Assembly: GCA_018398815.1 (NCBI GenBank)
Contig: CM031616.1
Coordinates: 74,390,840 to 74,454,839 of the forward strand
From: Conus ventricosus
Taxonomy: Eukaryota; Mollusca; Gastropoda; Neogastropoda; Conidae
Reading direction: 5' to 3'
Length of the DNA: 64,000 nt
Shown: positions 1 through 10,310 of the stretch, piece after piece
Layout: every line of letters begins with the position of its first letter
How positions within the stretch are numbered: position 1 is the first letter of the stretch
Notes under the pieces: generated by a model
Databases searched by the model: none
What the model was told of the DNA's origin: nothing
The model's input: only the letters and a program-made list of their open reading frames with translations
Translations under genes and position numbers: made by a program

Positions 1-151
1 CCTCCAATAACAGCAGAATGGTATACAAGGTTAGCAACAGTTTTTTTCGGTGCTCATTTTTTTAAAATAAAATAATTATATTATTAAAAAAAACATGAAC
101 AGTGATGATCTACTACAGCTACAAGGTGCCTAAACCTTCCTGAACTTATGA

Positions 152-472
152 ATGACCAAGTTGATGACCAAGCTATTATGCCCAAAAAGGAGAGGCTGTA
201 TTCTTTGGCAGCATGTGGAAAAAACAAAACAGTTCCTCGGAACTGAATTCAGCATTGAACATATTCAACAGATGTCGCCACAAGACATTTTAAAGTATCA
301 AACAGGTATGAAGCGCAGCTGGGGTCTAGAAGGTGAAAAGTGTGGGGCAACGGTTCTTAGTTTGTACACTAAACTAGTCAGTAGATTTGCTCCCATTGAT
401 TCTGAACAAGATCTACGTATATTTAACGCAAGATCCAGTTTTAACAAAGTCATTAGAGTCTCTAGGATGTGA
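152..472 (+). pseudogene. Unrecognised small ORF, possibly from a viral or mobile element
   Basis: A 106-codon open frame in AT-rich DNA. The first third is of low plausibility. From about residue 30 the composition is protein-like, with helical, mixed-charge sequence and no cysteine-rich or membrane segment. Near the 3' end a +1 change of frame would continue protein-like sequence to about position 520, so the frame looks broken there. Two further short ORFs follow on the same strand within 700 bp, a tight spacing typical of compact viral or mobile-element gene sets. I do not recognise the family. Function is unknown and origin is inference only. Confidence 0.3.
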
Positions 473-556
473 TTTATACTATAGATTGGAACATTGTTTA
501 TCGCCATTAATCATGGATTAATAACTTTAATCATATAGATTTTATTTCCCTTCAAA

Positions 557-706
557 ATGACCGAGCCAGAAAATCAGCAGAATCAGAAAACACTGAATCA
601 GGTGGAGAAAGTAACCAAGCCAGAAAATCAGCAGAAAACACTGAATCAGGTGAAGACCATTGAAAAGCATCCTCATCCTGGCGTGTTGAAGCAGGAAGAA
701 AATTAG
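557..706 (+). pseudogene. Unrecognised hydrophilic ORF, probably the start of a broken single-pass membrane protein
   Basis: A 50-codon frame starting at ATG 557, rich in Gln, Lys, Glu and Asn, with a short internal duplication. Other forward frames downstream (about 750-1030) carry a proline-rich stretch, then a hydrophobic segment of roughly 17 residues followed by Lys and Asn. This suggests one longer protein, with an N-terminal hydrophilic part, a proline linker, one membrane helix and a short tail, now broken by at least two frameshifts. I do not recognise the family. It sits between two other small ORFs on the same strand. Confidence 0.3.
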
Positions 707-1095
707 CAGAGTGGAACAGACAAAAAAAATTAATGTATACAGAATATAACTCATAATGAAAACATAACACCGCCACCGCCAGAACAAGTTGATTCAATGC
801 CAGCTATAAAAACTCCATATGATTCAAGGCCTACAGCGCCAAAGTCTTCATGGTATATTGAACTTAAAACTGTTGCCATTTTTGGACCCTTGCTGCTGTG
901 GGGGCGGTTATTACTGTTATAAAATATATAAAGAATGGCAGCCAAAACAAAAGCAATCAAAAAATCTGAACCACTAAATACAGAAAACAACTAGCACGCC
1001 AGAAACCGTCAACAACAAAAGATCATTTTGATCCATTTCAGATGGAATAATATTTTAAGAACTTAATTTTAAAATTTTTTTAATAAAAATAGATC

Positions 1096-1317
1096 ATGGC
1101 GTATTATAAAATGATAAAGTCAATAAATAAAGACATGGAGTCTATAAAAGACATTTCCATAGACCAGAATTGTAATCAAATGCGGTTTGCTTCGGATGTA
1201 AAAACTTCATTAAGATCTATGCAGAGAACGCTGAGCAAGACATTCTCAACGATGACACGTTTTTTGAGGCGTGTGTGTACTATATTAGGCATTTACTATT
1301 TAAGATTAAAAACATAG
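1096..1317 (+). CDS. Unrecognised 73-residue basic ORF
   Basis: ATG at 1096, stop at 1315-1317. The protein is Lys- and Arg-rich, with a C-terminal hydrophobic patch of about 12 residues ending in a short basic tail, so membrane association is possible. An AT-rich leader precedes it. It is the third small same-strand ORF in the first 1.3 kb. No family is recognised. It could be a chance ORF, because the region is AT-rich and the frame is short. Confidence 0.25.
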   Translation: MAYYKMIKSINKDMESIKDISIDQNCNQMRFASDVKTSLRSMQRTLSKTFSTMTRFLRRVCTILGIYYLRLKT

Positions 1318-1324
1318 ATTGTAT

Positions 1325-1590
1325 TTTTGATAATTATAAGATAAATTATATAAGACTTGTTGTACTTAGAGGATGAATTAATCAAGAACCTGATCAAGAA
1401 CTATCATCAAGAACTATTAAGAACTTAATTAAGAAACTTGATCAGACTCTTAAGAACTTGGGGCGACTTAATTAAAAACTTAGAATAACTTAAGTAAGAA
1501 CTTGTGATAACTTGAGATGACTTAAAGACAACTTGAGTAAGAACTTAAAAGTTAACTTTGGGTACTTAAGTTAAAAAACTTAGAGACTTG
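1325..1590. repeat. Degenerate AAGAACTTAA-rich repeat
   Basis: Imperfect reiterations of AAGAACTTAA, ACTTGAGATGACTT and similar words occur every 12-16 bases for about 250 bp. No coding frame is apparent. It reads as a decayed short tandem repeat. Confidence 0.6.
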
Positions 1591-1604
1591 AGTGTGTGCA
1601 TGCT

Positions 1605-1800
1605 TGGAGGTGGGGGTGGGGCGGTGAAGTTGGGTAGGGGGTTGCATGCGTGGGGTGGGGGTGGTGCGTGGGGTGGGGAGGGGTGGGGTAGGACACACAA
1701 ACAACAAACGACAAACACAAACAAACACACAATCGACAAGTCCAGGGGTGGGTGGAGGACGTGCGTGGCGGGGGGGGAGGGGCAAAACACCAACACCACA
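1605..1800. repeat. G-rich strand-asymmetric tract followed by ACAAAC-rich DNA
   Basis: Several G3-G5 runs spaced by 1-7 bases (1610-1695, again 1745-1790) are separated by an A/C-rich (ACAAAC)n-like stretch. The G runs could form G-quadruplexes on the plus strand. Proline-rich minus-strand ORFs here are by-products of the composition. Confidence 0.55.
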
Positions 1801-1884
1801 AACAAACAAAAAGAGAAACTACTAGGACCACTTCTTGGCTTTTGACTAAAAGGTGTGTCCTTGCACGCAACCTCAATCAACTAG

Positions 1885-2085
1885 CCAAGTGTCATATGTG
1901 ATCACTTGGCCTGTTGCCGCTGAGCTTTGCTGGCAGCCTGCTCTTTGTAGGTCCATGAATCATATATGATCACTTGGCCTAGTTTTCCGCCGAGCTTTGC
2001 AAGGTGCTCCGTGCGACGTCATTGCGGCAGGCTGCCGCGCTTTGCTGGTCCAAGTGATCATAAATGATCACTTGTCCTAGTTTTG
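1885..2085. repeat. Three spaced palindromic TGATCACTTG modules
   Basis: Related inverted-repeat modules start at 1885, 1953 and 2051. The third (2051-2074) is a perfect palindrome with 11-base arms CAAGTGATCAT and a 2-base spacer. The first two are imperfect. The modules are followed by GGCCTaGTTTT-like sequence and separated by GCTTTGCTGG-rich DNA. From 2105 to 2530 I see no gene or repeat that I can support. Confidence 0.6.
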
Positions 2086-2524
2086 CTGTGCACCTCTTTC
2101 TCAACAGCTTCAACTTGCTTTAGCAGAGTTACAGCAATTACTGCTGTAGCCAGCTTTTATGGCGGCCTCTAATCGCCATAGTAGTACATCCGTCATTGTA
2201 ATATTTGGAGCATTTATCTGAAGATAGTGCCGGCCACACACTACTCCTCTCCATACTGGTAGATGTACTAAGGTCTGCCTAGCCCTATCTAGTTTGTTTG
2301 CCAGAACATTCGAAAATCGTTATCCAGTTGCATAAGGGCACACTTGAAGGCAGATGAACTGGTTAGAATTAGAAAAGTAGAAAAGTATACACATCTTAAT
2401 ACACAGATCAGCCTGCCACATGAACACTGAATCTGTAGTTAACAATCAATCAAGTCTGATACAAACTAAGAACATTTTTACTTGGGAGGAACAGCAAAAA
2501 TGTTTCAAATATAAGTTTTTTAGC

Positions 2525-2990
2525 ATACGAATCAGCCGTGTTTACCTCCGCCTTAAGAAATGAACGCCATGTTTTTTAAACATGGCTTTAGCTGTCTCAA
2601 GCCAGCTCCCAACAATCAACGCGTGATGGTTTGTTTTGCTTCGGCCAACTTTCAACAATGCAGCGCCATTTATTAAATAAGGAACCATCTCATCAATAGT
2701 CAAACACCGTATTAAAACTGGCTACATCTTGTTTCATTTCCTTGAGCCAACAAACCTTTAAGATAGTCGTTCATTTCCAAAGCAGTTAGTTCACTTTTTC
2801 GTTTTCTAGAAAAACAATCTCTCCGGTTTCACAACATGCTTCGCCTAATTCTTTCAACAAATACTCTAACATGCAGTTAAAGTAAAACTTATGGTCTCGA
2901 ATGCACAAACCTGTTCTTCAGTAACGTTTTAGCCATTTTAAAATAACACAATTAAAACACAGTGGTCACACAAGAGCGCAGTCAAAACAC
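2525..2990 (-). pseudogene. Decayed unrecognised coding sequence
   Basis: Reading the minus strand from about 2990 to 2540, protein-like sequence can be followed across at least three frame changes and stop codons. It includes a run of about 45 residues in one frame near 2680-2540 with balanced hydrophobic and charged composition. The longest uninterrupted frames are short. I do not recognise the family. A dead transposon gene is plausible given the surroundings. Confidence 0.3.
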
Positions 2991-3020
2991 AACCTTCTTT
3001 CCCGAGAGTCCGAGCAAGCA

Positions 3021-3188
3021 ATGGCGAACCCGGTCGTGTCGCGTGACAGCCTCGATGCGGTGTGTCGACGTGGCAATCTAGAATTTTCCAAATCATTTTC
3101 TGATGCAATGTGGTGCAACCCAGCCGAGTGTGAGTTTGCAACCAGAGCGCCTAGCCTGCGCTGTGTAAACGAAGGCCGCGAGCCGTAA
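3021..3188 (+). CDS. Short GC-rich ORF of 55 residues, unrecognised
   Basis: ATG 3021 to TAA 3186-3188, with GC-rich codons unlike the AT-rich flanks and a good start context (GCAATGG). The product is small and contains four cysteines. No intron signal or homology is visible. It may be an isolated first exon, a remnant or a chance frame. Confidence 0.2.
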   Translation: MANPVVSRDSLDAVCRRGNLEFSKSFSDAMWCNPAECEFATRAPSLRCVNEGREP

Positions 3189-3289
3189 ATTAAGTGATCA
3201 GGTTTCAGCCCGGGTCGGTGGGGAAGGGGGGAGGGAGGATTGGGAGGGGAAGGAGGACGAAGAAGTGTGCGGATTTTATGACATTTAAC

Positions 3290-3309
3290 TGAGAGAGAGA
3301 GAAAGAGAA

Positions 3310-3348
<39 letters not shown>

Positions 3349-3520
3349 GTGTGTGTGTGTCTTAGTGTGTGTGAGTGTGTGCATGGGCGCCTCTCTGTCT
3401 GTCTGTCTGTCTCTCTCTCTGTCTCTCTCTTCTCTGTCTGTCTGTCTGTCTGTCTGTTCTGAGGGCAACTTGACCTTAACGGGCTTTGTCAGGGTTGCCG
3501 GTGATTCTCTCTCTCTCTCT
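3290..3520. repeat. GA, GT and GTCT microsatellites
   Basis: (GA)n at 3290-3312, (GT)n at 3313-3375, then mixed (GTCT)n and (CT)n to about 3460, and a further (CT)n near 3505. The Ser, Leu and Val ORFs across it are artefacts of the repeat. Confidence 0.9.
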
Positions 3521-3686
3521 TCCGCCACAGGAAAAGGCGGCTTTTAGGCCACTTTCGCCCAAAAACTCGGTGGTGGAGCAAGTGAGTTAGAATTGGTAAA
3601 ATGCTGTTCTCTGTATCCAAAGTAGCAAAATAGTCAAAATAGGTTGGACATCATTGCAGAACAAGATAGTGGGGTTGATTCGGAGG

Positions 3687-4263
3687 TCCTTTGATTATCT
3701 TTCAGAACAGACTTTCAGCCAGTTGTTCAAAAGTCTTGTATGTCCTTTGATTATCTTTCAGAACAGACTTTCAGCCAGTTGTTCAAAAGTCTTGTATGTC
3801 CACTGTTAGAGTATGGGCATTGTGTCTGGCAGCCATACCAGAAAACGCTTTGCAGAGAAATAGAAGATGTGCAGCGCCGAGCAACCAGACTCCTCAGTCA
3901 TTTGAAAGACAGGCCTTACTCAGAGAGACTAAAGGTACTAAGACTACCAAGCTTAGAACACAGACGTCTCAGAGGCGATATTATTGAAGTCTTTAAATAT
4001 CTGAACGGCTACTACAAAGTAAGTGCTCCTGTCTTCAAATTAGGTACTACCACTGACCTTAGGGGAAATTCTCTGAAACTGCAGAAGCAGAGACCAAGAA
4101 TAAATATCAGATCAAATTTTTTTTTCCCACAGAGTGGTCTCCAGCTGGAACAGTTTGCCAGACACGGTGGTTTTCAGCCCCTTCGCTGAATGCTTTCAAA
4201 AGACATTTGGACCAACACTGGAAACAACTAAAGACAGTTTACGAGCCAGAGTGTCTGACTTAA
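3687..4263 (+). pseudogene. LINE reverse-transcriptase C-terminus (CR1/Jockey-like), broken
   Basis: Encodes the region C-terminal to the reverse-transcriptase active site in CR1/Jockey-type non-LTR retrotransposons. Visible features are a PLLEYGHCVW segment, then IQ/VQRRATRLL-like, LPSLEHRRLRGDIIEVFKYL and, in another frame, a W-NSLPDTVV-like end. The shift of one base lies at the T run near 4120. The 5' part begins with a 56-bp tandem duplication (3687-3742 and 3743-3798). The 3' end is a (TCAAG)4 microsatellite at 4355-4374, a tail type common in CR1-like elements. It is a 5'-truncated, dead copy. Confidence 0.75.
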
Positions 4264-4378
4264 GTTAGGGACATGTATATTCCCACGGATGTGAAAACTT
4301 AAGCCAGTAAGCTAGGACCAACGAACAGGCCCCAAAAGGGCCTCAAACATTGAATCAAGTCAAGTCAAGTCAAGAACC

Positions 4379-5182
4379 GGAGAAAGGTTGCACTGCTCGC
4401 CATGCTGTACAAGATCAGACAGGACTTAGTACATGTGGAGTTTGGAAAGGCCTTGTCTGATGGAAAACCAAACTCAGAGCTGCAACCTCACGTGACAGAA
4501 GACTGCACTCCCATCAGCTAAACCGCCTCAGTGTATACGCCTTATATATGGCATATATGCCTTAACTAGGCTGACCCTGGAGAAAGGTCCAGTGATGGTG
4601 AGGAAAGACCCACTGACCACAGGGAAAGTCCTGTTGACAGTGGGAAAGACTACAACTTTGGATTCTCTCTTGAGGGCACATAAGACCGTATTGCGAAAGC
4701 TTGGCTGTGTCTGGAGTGGCACCGTCTTCATCTGTCCGTGGGCAGGGGTGGTTGGGTCTGTGGGGTGTGCTCGGCAGCTGGAGGGTGGTGTTTTTCGCCG
4801 GTGGGCTCTGCAGTCATGAAATATGGGCTGGTACACCCATGGGGATGCTACTTTAAGGCTGTTATGAGCTGCATCCTGTAGTCTAATTTACCTCTGTTCA
4901 GGAGCGGTTATGTCCCTTGATATCTTAATGGAGTGTCCTGCACGTGCCTGTACCCATCGTCAACACAGCGGAGGCCTCCAAGGGTGGTACAGGACTGCTC
5001 TAAAGGCAGGTGAAGACGGTGCTTCTCTGGGTCCTCCCCAGCACCTTCGGGTGTTTCTTTTTCTTCTAAACTCGTTCCTGCCACGTACCATCCAGGAGTG
5101 GAACAACAACTTAACAGAGGCTGCTGTGGCATCAGAGACTGTTGACCTATTCAGGTCAACAGCTAGCAACCTCCTGCAGTGA
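4379..5182 (+). pseudogene. Second LINE 3' end (CR1/L2-like), interrupted
   Basis: A segment at 4385-4545 reads as LLAMLYKIRQDLV followed, after a frame change, by RRLHSHQLNRL. These are the typical C-terminal blocks of CR1/L2 polymerases. The expected next block, SFLPRTIQEWNNL with the terminal VDLFRSTASNLL, appears only at 5060-5182. The 500 bp between (about 4560-5045) does not match the polymerase and may be an insertion. A 3' UTR with a T tract (5187-5218) and a GATGAAGATGAAGAT tail follows to about 5330. It is a non-functional fragment. Confidence 0.65.
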
Positions 5183-5186
5183 AAGT

Positions 5187-5219
<33 letters not shown>

Positions 5220-5784
5220 TGCGTCAACCTCCCTAAAGTGTCAGAATAATCAACCTGATGATTGTGGACACTCCACGGATGAAGATGAAGATAACCATCA
5301 ACGCTCGTAGTTTTACCTTATGGGCCTAGACTTCCATCTTTCTTCCTCAAAAGTAACTTCAGTCATGTTGGCTTATTTACCTTCAATTTTTTCAATTTTT
5401 TTTTTTCTGGGTAATTTTCTTTCCATTTGCTTGTTATGTCAGTAACTTCATCCTTTTTCAATGTTTGATTGAAACAGTTTGCTTTGAAATATACCACTAA
5501 TTTTATTGGAATCGAGTGGAATGTGTTCTGAATATTTTGTTCAACCAGACTACCTTTGACATTCTATAGAAGCAAATGTTCACTTATTGGGGAGTGGGAT
5601 GTGAAAGAAAATTTGTCATTTGAACAAAAAATCCAACCACGGTCAATACATCACTGAGATAGGTATGCATGCCCACACAAACAATGTGATGACATTGGAA
5701 CAGTGCTGAGTCACTTCAGTGGTGTTCCTTGGTGCCTTTTCTGATCTGATCTACTTTGGACGCCACCTACTGGCCCTCCACTGA

Positions 5785-6165
5785 TGGCAATAATTGCTTA
5801 GTCATGGCGCCAGCATGAGTGAGCACCAGACAGAGAGATAATGTTGCTTCTGGTCCAGCCAACCACAAAGGGCCACATCAGGGCTGTCACCATGGTGAAG
5901 TAAGTGTCTGAAGGCCCCTGCCAGAGGGCGCCACTGTCTATGTCCCCATGAAGTTTTGATACTGATGACCTCCACATCAACTCGCCCAAATGAAAAATGT
6001 GGGGAGGAAATTGATTGAAGCTACCATGAGAGCAGGGTGTGAGTGGCCACAGAATTTGAGACTTTTTTATATATATATATTTTTTTTTATTGCTGATTGA
6101 TAAGGAAGAAGAGGATGTATGGAGTTCCGTTTTGGTCTGAGACTGCATGAAGGGCTGCTCTCTTG
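5785..6165 (-). mobile_element. SINE body and tail, 5'-truncated
   Basis: On the minus strand it shares ordered blocks with the full SINE at 29795-30370: AGTCTCAGACC near its start, AAGTCTCAAATTCTGTGGCC in the middle, a GGCGCCCTC block, and GACTAAGCAATTATTG at the end. It lacks the tRNA head. An (AT)n stretch at 6068-6080 lies inside. A fragment of the same family occurs at 39314-39368. Confidence 0.7.
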
Positions 6166-6369
6166 TCTGATCTTCATTATATGTATATATGATAATTGTG
6201 ATTATATACATAATGGCGTGTTTCTGCTGTGTAACTTAATCACCGTTATATACATATAAAATGTATTGTTTACATTTATAATGAATTGTTTACCTGAATA
6301 TGTCATGATTTAGAAGCTTCCATTGAAAAATGATTATATGGACATAAACCACACTGTTTCCCTGTAGAA

Positions 6370-6594
6370 ATGGGCCCGACAATTATGTCATACTTGGCAT
6401 GCCATACATTTGCACAGGTCTACATTGGACAGCAAACTTGCCAACGGTGTGAGACACTTCAGTTGTACCCCAATGAGAATATGTTGGCAATTGTGTGTGA
6501 ATGGCAGGACATGTACAATGACATTTCTCCAGTGTTGTACACCAAATTATCTTGTTCAAAAACTTCAATGAAAGAACTGATTCTGGAATTCTGA
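6370..6594 (+). CDS. Unrecognised 74-residue ORF, possible terminal exon
   Basis: ATG 6370 to TGA 6592-6594, protein-like composition with five cysteines. It is preceded by TTTCCCTGTAG, a good 3' splice acceptor, at 6358-6368, so it could be a 3' exon of a larger gene. No upstream exon is visible and no family is recognised. The copy in the second block (45338-45562) is identical, which only reflects the duplication. Confidence 0.25.
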   Translation: MGPTIMSYLACHTFAQVYIGQQTCQRCETLQLYPNENMLAIVCEWQDMYNDISPVLYTKLSCSKTSMKELILEF

Positions 6595-6821
6595 CGAATC
6601 TCAATCCAGTTTATGAATTTGAATAGTTTATTAGTAAAACTAATTTAGTTAAAGGACTTTTGGGGGGAATTGTTAACAGACTTTGAGCAAAAAAGAACAT
6701 TTCTTAAAAACTGAACAAGTTTGACTGAACTGAAAAACTGTTACCTGACAGCTGGCTTCATTTTAAAAATCTGATGATGTGTCATACATGTAGAATTTTG
6801 CTTAAACGAATTGTTTAGGAC

Positions 6822-8622
6822 CCTACACAAACAAACGTCAGGCAGGTGACACAAACAAACTTCAGGCAGATGACACAAACTTCAGGCAGACGACACAAAC
6901 AAACGTCAGGCAGATGACACAAACCAAACTTCAGGCAGACGACACAAACAAACTTCAGGCAGATGACACAAACAAACTTCAGGCAGACGACACAAACAAA
7001 CTTCAGGCAAATGACACAAACTTCAGGCAAATGACACAAACAAACTTCAGGCAGATGACACAAACAAACTTCAGGCAGATGACACAAACAAGCTTCAGGC
7101 AGACGACACAAACAAACTTCAGGCAGATGACACAAACAAACTTCAGGCAGATGACACAAACAAACTTCAGGCAGATGACACAAACAAACTTCAGGCAAAT
7201 GACACAAACTTCAGGCAGATGACACAAACAAACTTCAGGCAAATGACACAAACAGACGTCAGGCAGATGACACAAACAAACTTCAGGCAGACGACACAAA
7301 CAAACTTCAGGCAGATGACACAAACTTCAGGCAGATGACACAAACAAACTTCAGGCAGACGACACAAACAAACTTCAGGCAGATGACACAAACAAACTTC
7401 AGGCAGATGACACAAACAAACTTCAGGCAGACGACACAAACGTCGGGCAGACGACACAAACTTCAGGCAGATGACACAAACTTCAGGCAGACGACACAAA
7501 CAAACTTCAGGCAGATGACACAAACAAACTTCAGGCAGACGACACAAACAAACTTCAGGCAGATGACACAAACAAACTTCAGGCAGATGACACAAACAAA
7601 CTTCAGGCAGATGACACAAACAAACTTCAGGCAGACGACACAAACAAACTTCAGGCAGATGACACAAACAAACTTCAGGCAGACGACACAAACAAACTTC
7701 AGGCAGACGACACAAACAAACTTCAGGCAGGTGACACAAACAAACTTCAGGCAGACGACACAAACAAACTTCAGGCAGATGACACAAACTTCAGGCAGAT
7801 GACACAAACAAACTTCAGGCAGACGACACAAACAAACTTCAGGCAGACGACACAAACTTCAGGCAGATGACACAACAAACTTCAGGCAGACGACACAAAC
7901 TTCAGGCAGATGATACGAACAAACTTCAGGCAGACGACACAAACAAACTTCAGGCAGACGACACAAACAAACTTCAGGCAGACGACACAAACAGATGTCA
8001 GGCAGATGACACAAACAAACGTCAGGCAGACGACACAAACGAACTTCAGGCAGATGACACAAACAAACTTCAGGCAGATGACACAAACAACCTTCAGGCA
8101 GACGACACAAACAGACGTCAGGCAGATGACACAAACAAACGTCAGGCAGACGACACAAACAAACTTCAGGCAGATGACACAAACAAACTTCAGGCAGATG
8201 ACACAAACAAACTTCAGGCAGACGACACAAACAGACGTCAGGCAGACGACACAAACAAACTTCAGGCAGATGACACAAACTTCAGGCAGACAACACAGAC
8301 AAACTTCAGGCACATGATACAAACAAACTTCAGGCAGATGACACAAACTTCAGGCAGATGACACAAACTTCAGGCAGACAACACAAACAAACTTCAGGCA
8401 GATGACACAAACAAACTTCAGGCAGACAACACAAACAGACAACACAAACAAACTTCAGGCACATGACACAAACAAACTTCAGGCAGATGACACGAACTTC
8501 AGGCAGACAACACAAACAGACAACACAAACAAACTTCAGGCAGATGACACAAACAAACTTCAGGCAGATGACACGAACTTCAGGCAGACAACACAAACAA
8601 ACTTCAGGCAGACGACACAAAC
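6822..8622. repeat. 24-bp minisatellite (TTCAGGCAGAYGACACAAAC)
   Basis: About 80 units of 24 bp, GACACAAACAAACTTCAGGC plus AGAT or AGAC, with shorter variants that delete one ACAAAC or more. The period is a multiple of three and the unit has few stops, so long frames are open on both strands ([24 protein letters not shown] repeats). None has a start context or flanking unique coding sequence. I treat it as noncoding satellite. Confidence 0.9.
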
Positions 8623-8639
8623 CGGCCAGAACTGGAACT

Positions 8640-9262
8640 GTTGGAGGCTGGTAGTGCCGTAACTGATGATGAAAAGAATCTTCAATGTCAGTTACTATGT
8701 TGGATCTGTCTGAAGTGGAATGGAGGCTGGTAGCGCTGTAACTGATGATGAAAAGAAGATTCAATGTCAGTTACTATGTTGGATCTGTCAGAAGTGCAAT
8801 GGAGGCTGGTAGTGCTGTAACTGATGATGAAAAGAAGATTCAATGTCAGTTACTATGTTGGATCTGTCTGAAGTGGAATGGAGGCTGGTAGCGCTGTAAC
8901 TGATGATGAAAAGAAGCTTCAATGTCAGTTACTATGTTGGATCTGTCTGAAGTGGAATGGAGGCTGGTAGCGCTGTAACTGATGATGAAAAGAAGCTTTC
9001 AATGTCAGTTACTATGTTGGATCTGTCTGAAGTGGAATGGAGGCTGGTAGCGCCGTAACTGATGATGAAAAGAATCTTCAATGTCAGTTACTATGTTGGA
9101 TCTGTCTGAAGTGGAATGGAGGCTGGTAGCGCTGTAACTGATGATGAAAAGAATCTTCAATGTCAGTTACTATGTTGGATCTGTCTGAAGTGGAATGGAG
9201 GCTGGTAGCGCTGTAACTGATGATGAAAAGAATCTTCAATGTCAGTTACTATGTTGGATCTG
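8640..9262. repeat. 79-80-bp tandem repeat, 8 copies
   Basis: The unit begins GGAGGCTGGTAGCGCTGTAA and contains TGATGATGAAAAG and GTCAGTTACTATGTTGG. Eight near-identical copies end at a degenerate unit about 175 bp upstream of the P450 start. It lies in the 5' flank of the gene or in a 5' UTR intron. Confidence 0.9.
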
Positions 9263-9437
9263 TTTGCAGTGGAGCATTGAGGGACACATTTTGACTGTCA
9301 TGCCTACGCATGAGAACTGTATCATAACTGACATGGTTGGATTCACAGCGGATTGATAGTCACAGTGTGTATTTTGTATGGAGTGGATCAATCACAGTGT
9401 GTATATTACATGGTGTCCACAGGCCCAAACCCCCATC

Positions 9438-9795
9438 ATGGACGATCTGGCGGAGGCAGTAAAAGACTTCTGTGAACACACCCTCTCCACGGTCAGAGCC
9501 GCCAGCGCCAGAGCCCCTGGCACTCCCCTGACCCAGGCTGTGGTTGTGGGAGCCCTGGTGTGGTTCCTGATGTACCGCCTGATGAAGAAGCGCTACCATC
9601 TGCCGCCTGGACCTCGGCCTCTGCCATTGCTGGGCAACCTGCTGTTGTTGAGGAGCAAAGAGGATCAGTTCTACGTCACTCTCAGTCGCTTGGCCAAAGA
9701 GAAGTATGGCCCTGTCATCTCCATCTACTTCGGCCCCGTGCTGTGCATCACCCTCAACGACTTCGACACCATCAATGAGGCTCTGGTACAGAGAG
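9438..9795 (+). CDS. Cytochrome P450 (CYP2 clan), coding exon 1, copy A
   Basis: Encodes the N-terminus of a microsomal P450 monooxygenase anchored in the ER membrane. Residues 33-49 form the hydrophobic anchor, followed by basic KKR and the proline hinge PPGPRPLPLLGN from residue 56. Next comes the A-helix/beta-1 region, with KYGPVISIYFGP. The exon ends after LVQR plus one base at G9795|GTGAGG, a phase-1 donor, matching the acceptor at 15003. An in-frame ATG 60 bases upstream exists, but copy B differs there in a C run. I prefer 9438, which places the anchor normally and has an ATCATGG context. The sequence resembles CYP17/CYP1-type members of the clan; the subfamily is not assigned. This copy has no frameshift. 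Confidence 0.88.
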
Positions 9796-10310
9796 GTGAG
9801 GTCTTCTGTTCAACGAGATATATTGATCCTTACCTTCCCCCTTCCTCCCTCCCTCACCCCCCCCCTCCCTTCCCTCGAACCTTTCTACACGCACCTGTCA
9901 GAACTTTTTCTGGTAACATTCCCTGTCTTCAAAGACTTGTTTCTTTGTTCGTTTTTTTCCACAATTGTTTCTCCTCCGCCATGCAGGTTATTTTTTTCAC
10001 CTTCAGCTGTGGGTTTGTTTGTTTGCTTTTCAGTCTGTCAGCAAGGTTATGCTAAAAACTACAAGTTTGAATGAAACTTGGTGGAAAGCTTGGATGTGAC
10101 AGAGCCATGAAATGTGATTGTGGGTCCACGTTGAAGGTGGCTTCATGGGTAGTTTGGAGGCTGTGAATTGAAAGCTGAGGCAGGGTTTGATTTAGATGAA
10201 CAGTTGGAGTTTGCTGGAGGTTGATGGTCTCCAGAATGTCTAACTTTCTCATTAACTCTTTCTGTACTAAGGACCGCATATCTGGTCCTTATGTTCACAA
10301 CCTTTGTAGA

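Noticed and set aside
5798..6211. 137-residue minus-strand ORF as a gene
   Set aside because: It is translation of a SINE body; the same blocks occur at 29795-30370 outside any shared reading frame.
6815..8764. Long ORFs on both strands ([16 protein letters not shown] and EVCLCHLP repeats) as repeat proteins
   Set aside because: The 24-bp period keeps several frames open on both strands at once, with no unique N- or C-terminal coding sequence and no start context.
9378..9437. Upstream in-frame ATG as the P450 start
   Set aside because: It adds 20 residues before the membrane anchor with no P450 character, and copy B loses the frame in the C run at 9430-9435.
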